Counted from the stretch's first letter, positions 38,471 to 47,743 are shown. The stretch is 64,000 bases of DNA from an uncultured Bryobacterales bacterium (GCA_951813065.1 CATOTH010000002.1:744001-808000), one strand, 5' to 3'. The notes: generated by a model not told the origin, from the sequence alone. Numbers and translations are program-made.

Positions 38471-39046
38471 ATGGCTCCCTTCTTTTCTAAATTCTTGGCC
38501 CTCTCGCTAAGTACTCTCTTGTTCGTGCCGTCCGTGCAGGCGTTGCAGGCGTCGATCCAGATCCGCGTGTTGGCGGGCGAGGGCGGGATCAACAACATCA
38601 ACAACAACGTTGCGATCGAGCCGGTGATCGAGGTCGTCGACGCCGAAGGCAAACCGATCGAGAAGGCGACTGTGATTCTCCGCGCGCCGGCCGAGGGCCC
38701 CAGCGTGACCTTCTTCGGCGCGTCTAGGGTGGCTACGGTGACGACAGACGACCAGGGTCGCGTGCGGATAACCGGTGTCCTCCCGAACACGCATGTCGGC
38801 ACCTTCCAGATCGAAGTCGAAGCCGAGTACAACAACATGTCGGCCACGGCCATCATCACGCAGTCGAATGCAGTGGCGCCGGGCCAGCCCAAACCCAAGC
38901 GGCGTGGCATCGGCTGGCGGATGGTCGCAGCGATCGGCGCCGCGGCCACGGTAGGCATTGTCACGGCGGCATTGCGAGGCGAGACTGAAGCGGCGTCGCC
39001 GACATCAATCCGGATCGGGTCCGTTTCCGTGGGGGCGCCCCGTTGA
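38471..39046 (+). CDS. Exported Ig-like protein with C-terminal hydrophobic segment
   Basis: 191 residues starting at ATG 38471, with GGAGG six nt upstream. Signal peptide about 1-25 (LALSLSTLLFVPSVQA). The mature part has one Big/invasin-like domain (VLAGEGGINNINNNVAIEPVIEVVDAEGK-type start and TTDDQGRVRITGVLPN), a proline/lysine/arginine linker (KPKRRGIGWR) and a hydrophobic helix (MVAAIGAAATVGIVTAAL), ending VSVGAPR. This layout recurs in small exported proteins of Acidobacteriota. Function unknown; may be a surface or envelope protein. It is followed by the giant repeat protein 55 bp downstream. Confidence 0.7.
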   Translation: MAPFFSKFLALSLSTLLFVPSVQALQASIQIRVLAGEGGINNINNNVAIEPVIEVVDAEGKPIEKATVILRAPAEGPSVTFFGASRVATVTTDDQGRVRITGVLPNTHVGTFQIEVEAEYNNMSATAIITQSNAVAPGQPKPKRRGIGWRMVAAIGAAATVGIVTAALRGETEAASPTSIRIGSVSVGAPR

Positions 39047-39101
39047 GAACGGGACCGCCAGCCCATACACGATTGCCAGGACCAACCACGAAAGAAAAGC
39101 C

Positions 39102-42100
39102 ATGAAGACGTTCTCATTTGCGATCGCAACCTTGATCCTCGGAGCGGTTTCGGCTGTGCCGCTGGGCGCGCAGCTGTCCGTCACGGTCGAAGACGTGAAC
39201 GACCCGTCGACGGTTGGTGACACCTTGACGCTTGAAGCCGACGCCGTCGGTGACCGCGTCGTCAAGCGCTTGAGACTGCAGTTCGACCCGGGCACGGATT
39301 CCAGCATCTCCCTGAAGGCAATCCAGATCCTAGGATCGAACGAATTTTCGTACGAAATCGAGGCAACCGCACTACCGATTTCAATCAGCGGGGATTTCGT
39401 GTACGAAATCCTGGTGTTCTACACGCCGAGGACTGCAGGTCCGGCGAGCGGAGTGCTCCAGGTGACGACGGAAATTGATGGATCCGAACTCACCCCGCGG
39501 GATACCGTATTCACGATCAATCTCGTTGGCAAGGTCCCGGCGTATTCCCTAAGCTACACCCTGCCCGGCGGGTCCGCCCGGAGTCTGCCCGTGGGTTCGG
39601 GGGTGGATTTCGGGCACCGTCCGACCGGTGCGGCTGCCGAGGCGACGATGGTCCTCCTCAACAGCGGAAGCCGTTACGGCATGGTCAATAGCGTGACGGT
39701 GACGGGGGAGTCGGTTTTCAGCCTAGTCAGCCCTCCGCGCTTCCCCTTGCGGCTCGAGCCGGGACAAAGTGTGAGCATCCAGCTCGCTTTCAATCCGTCG
39801 TCGACCCGCACCTATCGCGGAGAGCTGACTTTCAGCTGGGACGGGACTTCCCGGAGCGTGTCGCTCATAGGCATCGGCGGTGACCTGTTGAGCTACAGCC
39901 TCGCGCGGTTCCTGAACGGGGCAGTCGCGGGGCCGCCGGCAAGCGTGAAATCAGGAACGCAGATTGTCTTTGGTAGCGCTGCTACCACGGTCCACGTGAT
40001 CGGCCGGAACGCTCGTCAAAGCGCGCAGTTAATCGAGTCGGCGAGAACGACCGGCCCGTTTACCGTCACGACCACGCCGGCGCTGCCGGCGAGCCTGGCG
40101 CCCCAGGAGGAACTCGTGGTCGCGCTTGAGCCCGCCCCTTCCGCACGAATTGGCGATACCGGCACTTTGGTGATCGGCGACGCGATCTTTCCCTTGCTAC
40201 TGGATCTTCCCGAGTTACCTGCGGTCCGGTTCTCAATGTCCGGCGGAACCGTTAGGGGCAGCCAAGAAGTCCCATTGGGGCTGAGCTTGGTGCGCCCGTA
40301 TCCGGTCGACATCGTGGGAGTCCTGGACCTCGCGTTCGAGTCGGCCGAGTTTCAGGGTGAGTCGGGCGTGGTCTGGTCGACAGGCGGGCGGCAAGCCCGG
40401 TTCACGATCCCGGCGGGGCAGACAGCGGCAATCTTCAGCGCCGGCGCCAACGAGATTGAACTCCAGACGGGCAGGACAGCGGGGCAGATTTCCTTAACGG
40501 CGCGCTTCGTGGCTGACGCGCTGGGCATCGACATCACCCCTGACGATGTGCCGGAAGTGCGTTTCAGCGTGGAGATCATCGCACTGCCGGAGGTGACGTT
40601 CTCGCTTTCCGGTGGAACGCTCGGCGGGAACGAGGAGGTTCCGCTGGGACTGAGCCTGGCGAGCGCGTATCCGGACGACATTAGCGGAACGCTGGACCTG
40701 GCCTTTGAGTCGGCCGATTTCCAGGGCGACACGGGGGTGGTCTGGTCCACGGGCACGAGGCAGGCCAGTTTCACGATCCCAGCCGGGCAGACGGCCGCGA
40801 TCTTCAGCGGAGGTGCCACGGAGATCCGATTCCAGACCGGGCAGACGGCCGGAGAGATCACCATCAAGGCCCGCTTCTTGGCCGAGCCCACGAAGATTGA
40901 CATCACGCCCGACGACGTTCCGGAACTGCGGTTCAGTGTCGAGATCGTCCCGTTGCCTGAGGTGATTTTCTCGCGGGCGGGCGGAATGGTTCGGGGCAAC
41001 CAGGAGATTCCGCTGGGACTGAGCCTGGCGAGCGCCTATCCAGATGACATCAAGGGGACGCTGAACCTGGTATCGGAGTCGGCGCAGCCACAGGGCGGCG
41101 CTGGCGTGGTCTGGTCGACGGGGTCGCGCCAGGCCAGTTTCACGATCCCGGCGGGCGAGACGGCGGCGGTCTTCGCCGGCGGTGCGGCCGAGATCGAGTT
41201 CCAGACCGGGGGGACGGCCGGAGAGATTGCCGTGATGGCGCGTTTTGTGGCGGAGTCGACGGGCATCGACATCACCCCTGACGATGTGCCGGAAGTGCGT
41301 TTCAGCGTGGAGATCATCGCACTGCCGGAGGTGACGTTCTCGCTTTCCGGTGGAACGCTCGGCGGGAACGAGGAGGTTCCGCTGGGACTGAGCCTGGCGA
41401 GCGCGTATCCGGACGACATTAGCGGAACGCTGGACCTGGCCTTTGAGTCGGCCGATTTCCAGGGCGACACGGGGGTGGTCTGGTCCACGGGCACGAGGCA
41501 GGCCAGTTTCACGATCCCAGCCGGGCAGACGGCCGCGATCTTCAGCGGAGGTGCCACGGAGATCCGATTCCAGACCGGGCAGACGGCCGGAGAGATCACC
41601 ATCAAGGCCCGCTTCTTGGCCGAGCCCACGAAGATTGACATCACGCCCGACGACGTTCCGGAACTGCGGTTCAGTGTCGAGATCGTCCCGTTGCCTGAGG
41701 TGATTTTCTCGCGGGCGGGCGGAATGGTTCGGGGCAACCAGGAGATTCCGCTGGGACTGAGCCTGGCGAGCGCCTATCCAGATGACATCAAGGGGACGCT
41801 GAACCTGGTATCGGAGTCGGCGCAGCCACAGGGCGGCGCTGGCGTGGTCTGGTCGACGGGGTCGCGCCAGGCCAGTTTCACGATCCCGGCGGGCGAGACG
41901 GCGGCGGTCTTCGCCGGCGGTGCGGCCGAGATCGAGTTCCAGACCGGGGGGACGGCCGGAGAGATTGCCGTGATGGCGCGTTTTGTGGCGGAGTCGACGG
42001 GCATCGACATCACCCCTGACGATGTGCCGGAAGTGCGTTTCAGCGTGGAGATCATCGCACTGCCGGAGGTGACGTTCTCGCTTTCCGGTGGAACGCTCGG

Positions 42101-43913
42101 CGGGAACGAGGAGGTTCCGCTGGGACTGAGCCTGGCGAGCGCGTATCCGGACGACATTAGCGGAACGCTGGACCTGGCCTTTGAGTCGGCCGATTTCCAG
42201 GGCGACACGGGGGTGGTCTGGTCCACGGGCACGAGGCAGGCCAGTTTCACGATCCCAGCCGGGCAGACGGCCGCGATCTTCAGCGGAGGTGCCACGGAGA
42301 TCCGATTCCAGACCGGGCAGACGGCCGGAGAGATCACCATCAAGGCCCGCTTCTTGGCCGAGCCCACGAAGATTGACATCACGCCCGACGACGTTCCGGA
42401 ACTGCGGTTCAGTGTCGAGATCGTCCCGTTGCCTGAGGTGATTTTCTCGCGGGCGGGCGGAATGGTTCGGGGCAACCAGGAGATTCCGCTGGGACTGAGC
42501 CTGGCGAGCGCCTATCCAGATGACATCAAGGGGACGCTGAACCTGGTCTTGGAGTCGACAGAGCCGCAGGGCGCTGCCGGCGTGGTGTGGTCGACAGGGT
42601 CGCGCCAGGCCAGCTTCACGATTCCGGCTGGAGAGACGGCGGCGGTCTTCGCCGGCGGCGCGACCGAGATTGAGTTCCAGACTGGAGGGACGGCCGGAGA
42701 GATTACCGTGATGGCGCGTTTTGTCGCCGAGTCCACTGGCATTGACATCACCCCTGATGACGTGCCGGAAGTGCGTTTCAGCGTGGAGGTCATTGAACTG
42801 CCGGAGGTAATTTTCTCCCAGGCCGGCGGAACGATCGGGGCCAACCAGGAAGTCTCGATGGGACTGAGCTTGGCGAGCACCTATCCGGATGACCTCGAGG
42901 GCACCCTGGCACTGGCGTTCGCGGGGACGGACTTCCGGGGCGACTCGGGGGCGGTCTGGTCGACAGGGTCGCGCCAGGCCAGCTTCACGATCGCCGCCGG
43001 CGAGACGGTTGCCGTCTTCGCCGGAGGTGCCGAGGAGATCGAGTTCCAGTCGGGCAGGGCGGCCGGTGAGATCGTCATCACAGCGGGTTTCAACGCGTTG
43101 CCTCTGGGCATCGACGTCACCCCCGAAGAGGCGCCGGGGGTGCAGTTCAGCGTCGAAATCGCATCCTTGCCGGAGGTGATCTTCTCGCAGTCCGGCGGGA
43201 CGGTGAACTCCGCGGATCAAGTCACCTTGAGCGTCAGCCTGTCCGAGCCGTACCCCGGCGATGTCGTCGGATTCCTGGAGTTGCGTTTCGAGACGCGGGT
43301 TATCGCCACCGATCCTGCGATCCAGTGGGTCACTGGCGGCCGCCAGGCAGCCTTCCAGATCCCGGCCGGGCAAACGCAGGTGCTGTTTGTCGGGTCCGGG
43401 GTGGACAACACATTCCAGACGGGCACTGTCGCCGGAGATATCCAGATGACAGCGCAGTTCTACTCGGTCCCGGACATCGGAGCGATTTCGAACATTGCGC
43501 AAGCGGTCAACGCAGCTACCGACATCACTCCGGATGCGCCCCCAGGATTGCGTTTCAGCGTGATGGAGGCGGCTCCCGTGCTGCAGCGGATCGCCCTTGG
43601 CAACACGGCCTCGGGACGCTTCACGATGCAGATCACCGGTCACGCGACAACCCGGTCTGTCGATTCGATGGCCTTCACCCTAGCGGGCCGTCCCGGGTCG
43701 TTCTTGCGCACTCCTGACCTGCAAGCCGAGGTGTCGCAGAGCTTCGAGACCTATTACGCAGGGAACCAGTCGAATGCCTTCGGAAGCCAGTTCACCGCGA
43801 CCGTAGAGTTCCTGATGGACGAGGGAGTGTTCGAGGACCTGGCGTCACTGGCAGTTACCGCGACGAACGGCATGGGCACCTCGAATTCCGTTTCGGTTCA
43901 GCTGGGCAACTAG
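39102..43913 (+). CDS. Very large exported protein with nine 123-residue tandem repeats
   Basis: 1603 residues. Signal peptide 1-23 (AIATLILGAVSAVPLGAQ). Residues 25-370 hold two or three Ig-like, choice-of-anchor-D-like domains (VDFGHRPTGAAAEATMVLLNSG). From residue 372 nine repeats of exactly 123 residues follow, beginning at 40215 and every 369 bp to 43167. Each reads LPEV-x-FS-x-GG, PLGLSL-x-YP-D, GVVWSTG-RQA-FTIPAG, TAGEI, and GIDITPDDVPE-RFSVE. Residues 1490-1603 form a distinct C-terminal domain ending SNSVSVQLGN. No sortase, autotransporter barrel or catalytic site is visible. ATG 39102 begins directly with the signal peptide. Probably a surface or matrix filament or adhesin; true function unknown. 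Parts of the array appear identical at the DNA level. Confidence 0.85.
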   Translation: MKTFSFAIATLILGAVSAVPLGAQLSVTVEDVNDPSTVGDTLTLEADAVGDRVVKRLRLQFDPGTDSSISLKAIQILGSNEFSYEIEATALPISISGDFVYEILVFYTPRTAGPASGVLQVTTEIDGSELTPRDTVFTINLVGKVPAYSLSYTLPGGSARSLPVGSGVDFGHRPTGAAAEATMVLLNSGSRYGMVNSVTVTGESVFSLVSPPRFPLRLEPGQSVSIQLAFNPSSTRTYRGELTFSWDGTSRSVSLIGIGGDLLSYSLARFLNGAVAGPPASVKSGTQIVFGSAATTVHVIGRNARQSAQLIESARTTGPFTVTTTPALPASLAPQEELVVALEPAPSARIGDTGTLVIGDAIFPLLLDLPELPAVRFSMSGGTVRGSQEVPLGLSLVRPYPVDIVGVLDLAFESAEFQGESGVVWSTGGRQARFTIPAGQTAAIFSAGANEIELQTGRTAGQISLTARFVADALGIDITPDDVPEVRFSVEIIALPEVTFSLSGGTLGGNEEVPLGLSLASAYPDDISGTLDLAFESADFQGDTGVVWSTGTRQASFTIPAGQTAAIFSGGATEIRFQTGQTAGEITIKARFLAEPTKIDITPDDVPELRFSVEIVPLPEVIFSRAGGMVRGNQEIPLGLSLASAYPDDIKGTLNLVSESAQPQGGAGVVWSTGSRQASFTIPAGETAAVFAGGAAEIEFQTGGTAGEIAVMARFVAESTGIDITPDDVPEVRFSVEIIALPEVTFSLSGGTLGGNEEVPLGLSLASAYPDDISGTLDLAFESADFQGDTGVVWSTGTRQASFTIPAGQTAAIFSGGATEIRFQTGQTAGEITIKARFLAEPTKIDITPDDVPELRFSVEIVPLPEVIFSRAGGMVRGNQEIPLGLSLASAYPDDIKGTLNLVSESAQPQGGAGVVWSTGSRQASFTIPAGETAAVFAGGAAEIEFQTGGTAGEIAVMARFVAESTGIDITPDDVPEVRFSVEIIALPEVTFSLSGGTLGGNEEVPLGLSLASAYPDDISGTLDLAFESADFQGDTGVVWSTGTRQASFTIPAGQTAAIFSGGATEIRFQTGQTAGEITIKARFLAEPTKIDITPDDVPELRFSVEIVPLPEVIFSRAGGMVRGNQEIPLGLSLASAYPDDIKGTLNLVLESTEPQGAAGVVWSTGSRQASFTIPAGETAAVFAGGATEIEFQTGGTAGEITVMARFVAESTGIDITPDDVPEVRFSVEVIELPEVIFSQAGGTIGANQEVSMGLSLASTYPDDLEGTLALAFAGTDFRGDSGAVWSTGSRQASFTIAAGETVAVFAGGAEEIEFQSGRAAGEIVITAGFNALPLGIDVTPEEAPGVQFSVEIASLPEVIFSQSGGTVNSADQVTLSVSLSEPYPGDVVGFLELRFETRVIATDPAIQWVTGGRQAAFQIPAGQTQVLFVGSGVDNTFQTGTVAGDIQMTAQFYSVPDIGAISNIAQAVNAATDITPDAPPGLRFSVMEAAPVLQRIALGNTASGRFTMQITGHATTRSVDSMAFTLAGRPGSFLRTPDLQAEVSQSFETYYAGNQSNAFGSQFTATVEFLMDEGVFEDLASLAVTATNGMGTSNSVSVQLGN
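40523..42547 (+). repeat. Perfect 738-bp tandem repeat, about 2.7 copies
   Basis: Copies start at 40523, 41261 and 41999, each beginning GGGCATCGACATCACCCC. Read by eye copy 1 and copy 2 are identical throughout their 738 bp, and copy 3 is identical through 42547, after which TATCGG becomes TCTTGG. Each unit encodes two consecutive 123-residue domains of different sequence. The array lies inside the giant exported protein gene and keeps its reading frame (738 is divisible by 3). Repeat 1 and repeats 8-9 outside the array have diverged. Recent unequal exchange or gene conversion is implied. Confidence 0.93.
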
Positions 43914-43965
43914 CCGGGCCGCGATCGGAGACCTGCCGGGAGCCCAGCTGTCCTGCAATGAGCCT

Positions 43966-44892
43966 GTGGTAGCCGAGTTCCCCGGCAAGCCCGTCACGCG
44001 ATTCGCCCCCAGCCCTACCGGTTACCTGCACCTGGGCCACGTGGCCCACATGCTCTACGTGTGGGGTGTCGCGGGCCTGGTCCGGGGCGGAGTCCTGTTG
44101 CGCATCGAGGACCATGACCGGCAACGGTGCAGGCCGGAGTACGAAGCCGCGCTGCTCGAGGACATGCAGTGGCTGGGGTTTCGCCCGGCGAACACACTTT
44201 CTCCCGAAGGAAGCGACTACCGCCAGAGCGACTGTGGCAGTGCCTACGAGGCGATGCTGCGCAACCTTTCGCGAGAGCATCACGTTTATGGCTGTCGATG
44301 CAGCCGCAAGGACCTCGCCGGCGACGCCCCGCCGGGCCACGATGGAGAACGGGCTTATTCGGGGCGGTGCCGGACGGCAGGCCACGCTGCCACGCAGCCT
44401 CACGGCATTCGCATCGCCTGGGATCCCTCCGCGGCCCCGGAATCTTTCCATGACGCGCTGCTCGGCGCCCAGTGCCAGCGACCCGAGCGCCAGTGCGGCG
44501 ACCTTCTGTTGCGGGACAGGGTCGGCAACTGGACGTACCAGTTCGCGGTCACCGCAGACGACTTCCGGCACGGCGTGAACCTGGTCGTCCGCGGCAGCGA
44601 CCTACTCGGTTCGACCGGCCGCCAGATTCGTCTCGCCCGCATGATGGGGCGCGCCAACCGTCCTGTCTTTGTCCATCACCCATTGGTGCGCTCCGCTGGT
44701 GGCGAGAAGCTGAGCAAGCGGCGGCGACCGGAGGCCGTTCGAGTACTAAGAGAGGCTGGAATGGCGCCTCAAGCCGTGCTTGGGCTGGCCGCCCGGGCCA
44801 TCGGCTTGGCCGCAACCGCCCAGGAGATCGCTGCCGTCGACGCGGCTCAACTTGTCAGCAGACGGCATCCCGGCATCTTCCGATCCCTGTAG
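43966..44892 (+). CDS. gluQ: Glutamyl-Q tRNA(Asp) synthetase
   Basis: 308 residues; a truncated relative of GluRS without the anticodon-binding domain. It has RFAPSPTGYLHLGHV with the HIGH motif (HLGH), Zn-binding cysteines (CRCSR and the YSGRC region), VVRGSDLL, and KMSKS as KLSKRRRP. The enzyme transfers glutamate to queuosine in tRNA-Asp. The start is a GTG at 43966; no clear Shine-Dalgarno sequence. It lies 52 bp after the repeat-protein gene and is convergent with the DnaC-like gene, ending one base before it. Confidence 0.9.
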   Translation: MVAEFPGKPVTRFAPSPTGYLHLGHVAHMLYVWGVAGLVRGGVLLRIEDHDRQRCRPEYEAALLEDMQWLGFRPANTLSPEGSDYRQSDCGSAYEAMLRNLSREHHVYGCRCSRKDLAGDAPPGHDGERAYSGRCRTAGHAATQPHGIRIAWDPSAAPESFHDALLGAQCQRPERQCGDLLLRDRVGNWTYQFAVTADDFRHGVNLVVRGSDLLGSTGRQIRLARMMGRANRPVFVHHPLVRSAGGEKLSKRRRPEAVRVLREAGMAPQAVLGLAARAIGLAATAQEIAAVDAAQLVSRRHPGIFRSL

Positions 44893-45711
44893 TCAGGATT
44901 TCGGAAGGCTTGGCGGTGCTTGAGCGGATTGCCTCCTGGGGCGCCCCCTGCTTGGCACTCTCAGCGAGACCGGCGCGCAGTGCTCGATCAGTCTCCAGAC
45001 GCTGTCGGAACCGATGCGTTCCGCAAGCGTTTCGGGGTCTGAAGGAGCGACGCCCATCTCCTGGAATCCAGATCGTTCGCGGGCAAGCGCCGAACGCGTT
45101 CCTTCCAGCGGCCAACTCGTCGTGGCGATCAGTCCCTTTTCGTGGTTGTACCGGCTCCTGATGATCCCGCCGACTGTGTCGGCCACCCATTCTGTCCGGC
45201 GGTGCGACCCAAGCGAATCGAGCAGCAGCACGTCGACTTGCGCGATCCGTGCGCTGATCTCGGCGGCATGAGCGGACGCGTCCGCTTCCGTATCGTGGCG
45301 GCTGCGCAGGGCCTGCAGCAACTCCTGGTAATCGCAAAAGAAGCAGCTCAACCCCCGATCGGAGAGGGCTTTCAGTGCAGCCGCGGCGAGATGGGTCATC
45401 TTTGCGGGCGATCCGCCATGGAAGAGCAGTCCCTTTTGCGCGCAGACCGGAAACTCGGTGGCGAAATTCTGGGCAATCCGCAGCGCGGCGATCAGCGTGT
45501 TGTAGGTCGCGCGATCCTCCTTCGCACTGCCTGCGCTGAAGTTGTCGAATGTGGCCGTTCGAAACCTCGGCGGCAGGCCTAAGGTCGCGTACGGAGATTC
45601 CCGCTCGTCCCGCTGAAAGCACTCACAGCGCGTAGCGACCGGTCCCTGCGGGGACTCCACGGTGATCCAGGTCGTGCCGTCGCACTTCGGGCATTCCAAG
45701 TCCGCCGCCAT
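44893..45711 (-). CDS. DnaC/IstB-like AAA+ protein with degenerate Walker motifs
   Basis: 272 residues. An N-terminal zinc-finger-like part (CPKC and CEC) is followed by the helicase-loader start YATLGLPPRFRTATFDNF and an AAA+ core. Where DnaC proteins have GxxGxGKTHLA the sequence is HGGSPAKMTHLA: the catalytic lysine position is methionine. Walker B is LLLDSLGS, with serine in place of the second acidic residue. A CxxxY sensor-type region (FFCDYQELLQALRS) and QVDVLLLDSL remain. The fold is preserved but ATP binding or hydrolysis looks impaired. It is downstream of the biotin-carboxylase and carrier genes on the same strand (26-bp gap). A loader paralogue with a lost ATPase is the most likely identity. 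Confidence 0.7.
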   Translation of the reverse strand: MAADLECPKCDGTTWITVESPQGPVATRCECFQRDERESPYATLGLPPRFRTATFDNFSAGSAKEDRATYNTLIAALRIAQNFATEFPVCAQKGLLFHGGSPAKMTHLAAAALKALSDRGLSCFFCDYQELLQALRSRHDTEADASAHAAEISARIAQVDVLLLDSLGSHRRTEWVADTVGGIIRSRYNHEKGLIATTSWPLEGTRSALARERSGFQEMGVAPSDPETLAERIGSDSVWRLIEHCAPVSLRVPSRGRPRRQSAQAPPSLPKS

Positions 45712-45737
45712 TGCCTGACCGTCCTGACCAATCTATC

Positions 45738-46226
45738 CTATTCGATCACGGCAAGCGTGGCCCCCGCCGGCGCCGCGTCGCCTGGCTTCACCTGCAGCCC
45801 AGAGACAATTCCGTCGCGCGGCGCCCGCAGCTGGTTCTGCATCTTCATGGCCTCGACAATGACGAGGCTCTGGCCCTGCTCGACGCGGTCTCCGTTTGCA
45901 ACGTGCACTGCCAGCACCTTGCCCGGCATGGGCATTCGCACCTCGCCGGATCCGCTCGCAGCCGACACGTTCTTTCGGCGCGACAATTGCCGCGGGTCTT
46001 GAACCTCGATCAGGTGACGCGACCCACCGACCCAGGCTTCCATCAGCCCGTCGTTCGATCGAGTGATGCGCACCGCGTGCTGGCGGCCGTCAAGCAGCAC
46101 CGAAAAGCGGCCCGACCCGAGGTTGCAGACCTCGGCCTGTGCTTCGCGACCGTCCACAACGACGGACGTGCCGTCGGTCTGAAGATCCCGGGCGATCCCG
46201 TCGAAAAGCAGCTCGATTCGCTTCAA
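45738..46226 (-). CDS. Biotin carboxyl carrier protein domain
   Basis: 162 residues. The C-terminal 75 residues form a biotinyl domain with the attachment site EAMKMQN (biotin on the Lys) inside VRMPMPGKVLAVHVANGD and LRAPRDGIV. The N-terminal half is less conserved (VVVDGREAQAEV, FSVLLDGRQHAV), as in the carrier segments of acyl-CoA carboxylases. The start overlaps the biotin-carboxylase stop by 4 nt, so both belong to one operon. Together they resemble the alpha subunit of an acetyl/propionyl-CoA or methylcrotonyl-CoA-type carboxylase split in two. No carboxyltransferase gene is nearby. Confidence 0.85.
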   Translation of the reverse strand: MKRIELLFDGIARDLQTDGTSVVVDGREAQAEVCNLGSGRFSVLLDGRQHAVRITRSNDGLMEAWVGGSRHLIEVQDPRQLSRRKNVSAASGSGEVRMPMPGKVLAVHVANGDRVEQGQSLVIVEAMKMQNQLRAPRDGIVSGLQVKPGDAAPAGATLAVIE

Positions 46227-47743
46227 CGGTTGCCTCCGTCAACGAAAGGCGTCCAAGTCCGCCCGCGGGTCTTCCACCGAGACGGGACGGGGGCCGGCCC
46301 CCTCCCTTGATCGCCCCGTCCTCGCGATGCTTCGACTGCAGCGAGCATCGCGGCCAGCTTCTCTCCGGAGGACAGCGCGGCGGCTTCCCTGGCGTCCGGC
46401 CCCAGGCCGCGTCCCAGGAAGCCGGTGTCAATCTCGCCCGCTTGGAACCGGGAATCTTCCAGCAGTTCGCGGAAGAAGCCCAGCGTCGTGGCGATACCTC
46501 CGACCACGGTTTCTCGAAGGGCCTGCCGGAGCTTCGAGATCGCTTCGTCCCGGGTCGGTGCCCAGGCGCACAGCTTCGCGATCAACGGGTCGTACTCCAC
46601 GGGGACTGTCCAACCTTGCTCAGCGCCGGAATCGACACGGATTCCGGGTCCTTCCGGCCACGCCAGGCGGTTGATGCGGCCGGGCGACGGCAAGAAGTCG
46701 GCCTCGGGATCCTCGGCGTAGATCCGGCATTGCATGGCGTGTCCTCGGAATGTCACAGTGCCGGGCGGATACCGTAGTGGAAATCCCGCGGCGATCCGGA
46801 TCTGTTCCCTGACCAAGTCGATTCCGGTAACCAGTTCCGTCACCGGATGCTCGACTTGCAGGCGGGTGTTCATTTCGAGGAAGTAGAAGCGGCCCGCGGA
46901 ATCGACGAGGAACTCGACCGTTCCGGCGTTGGTATAGCCCGTTGCGCGAGCGGCCGCGATGGCGGCTTCGCAGAGGGCCGCGCGCACCTCCGGGCGCGTC
47001 TCGACGAACGGCGACGGCGTTTCCTCCAGAACCTTCTGGTGGCGTCGCTGCAAGCTGCACTCGCGCTCCCCGAGATGCGCGATGGTGCCGACCTCGTCGG
47101 CCAGGATCTGGACTTCGACATGCCGGGGCCGCACGATTGCCTTTTCCACGTACACCTCGTCGCTCCCGAAGGCGCGCTGTGCTTCGCCCTGGGCCTCGGT
47201 CCAGGCGGAGGGGAGCGCTTCCGGGCGTTCCACCAAGCGCATTCCCTTGCCGCCTCCGCCGGCAGCGGCCTTGAGCATGACCGGATATCCGGTTTCGCGA
47301 GCAATCGATGCTGCCGCGGTCGCGTCGCTCACTGCAGTGGGGGAGCCGGGCACGACAGGGACGTTCGCCGCCGCCATGATCTCCCGCGCCCGGGTCTTGA
47401 CACCCATCGAACGGATCGCCGCGGCCGTAGGACCGATCAACTTGACACCCGCGCGAGCGCACGCATCGGCGAAATCGGCGTTCTCGCTGAGGAATCCATA
47501 CCCAGGGTGCACGGCATCGGCATCGGCTTGCGCCGCCACGTCAAGAATTCGGTCGATATCCAGGTAGCTTTCCGTTGGGGAAGCCGGACCGATGGCGTAG
47601 GCCTCGTCGGACAACTGGACGTGCTTCGAGCCTCGGTCGGGCTCCGAGTACACGGCGGCCACAGGAATGCCCATCTCGCGGCAAGTGCGGATCACGCGAA
47701 CGGCGATCTCTCCGCGGTTCGCCACCAGGATTTTGCGGAACAC
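46223..47743 (-). CDS. Biotin carboxylase subunit of an acyl-CoA carboxylase
   Basis: 506 residues from GTG 47743 (FRKILVANRGEIAVRVIRTCRE). The ATP-grasp core is complete: YGFLSENADFADAC, VMLKAAAGGGGKGMR, EVQILADEVGTIAHLGERECSLQRRHQKVLEE split over the carboxyphosphate site, MNTRLQVEHPVTEL and YDPLIAKL. It carboxylates biotin on the carrier using bicarbonate and ATP. The C terminus has an extra Gly/Arg/Pro tail of about 30 residues. An upstream in-frame ATG at 47779 would add 12 residues. TACAAT stands on the minus strand just upstream (complement region near 47758-47763), a possible -10. Confidence 0.9.
   Translation of the reverse strand: MFRKILVANRGEIAVRVIRTCREMGIPVAAVYSEPDRGSKHVQLSDEAYAIGPASPTESYLDIDRILDVAAQADADAVHPGYGFLSENADFADACARAGVKLIGPTAAAIRSMGVKTRAREIMAAANVPVVPGSPTAVSDATAAASIARETGYPVMLKAAAGGGGKGMRLVERPEALPSAWTEAQGEAQRAFGSDEVYVEKAIVRPRHVEVQILADEVGTIAHLGERECSLQRRHQKVLEETPSPFVETRPEVRAALCEAAIAAARATGYTNAGTVEFLVDSAGRFYFLEMNTRLQVEHPVTELVTGIDLVREQIRIAAGFPLRYPPGTVTFRGHAMQCRIYAEDPEADFLPSPGRINRLAWPEGPGIRVDSGAEQGWTVPVEYDPLIAKLCAWAPTRDEAISKLRQALRETVVGGIATTLGFFRELLEDSRFQAGEIDTGFLGRGLGPDAREAAALSSGEKLAAMLAAVEASRGRGDQGRGPAPVPSRWKTRGRTWTPFVDGGNR

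Noticed and set aside
40523..42547. CRISPR-like array
   Set aside because: Repeats are 738 bp, coding and contiguous with no spacers.
40494..43643. Open frame of 1049 codons on the minus strand opposite the repeat protein
   Set aside because: It mirrors the repeats of the coding strand, has no ribosome-binding site or known domain, and is a composition effect of GC-rich repeated codons.
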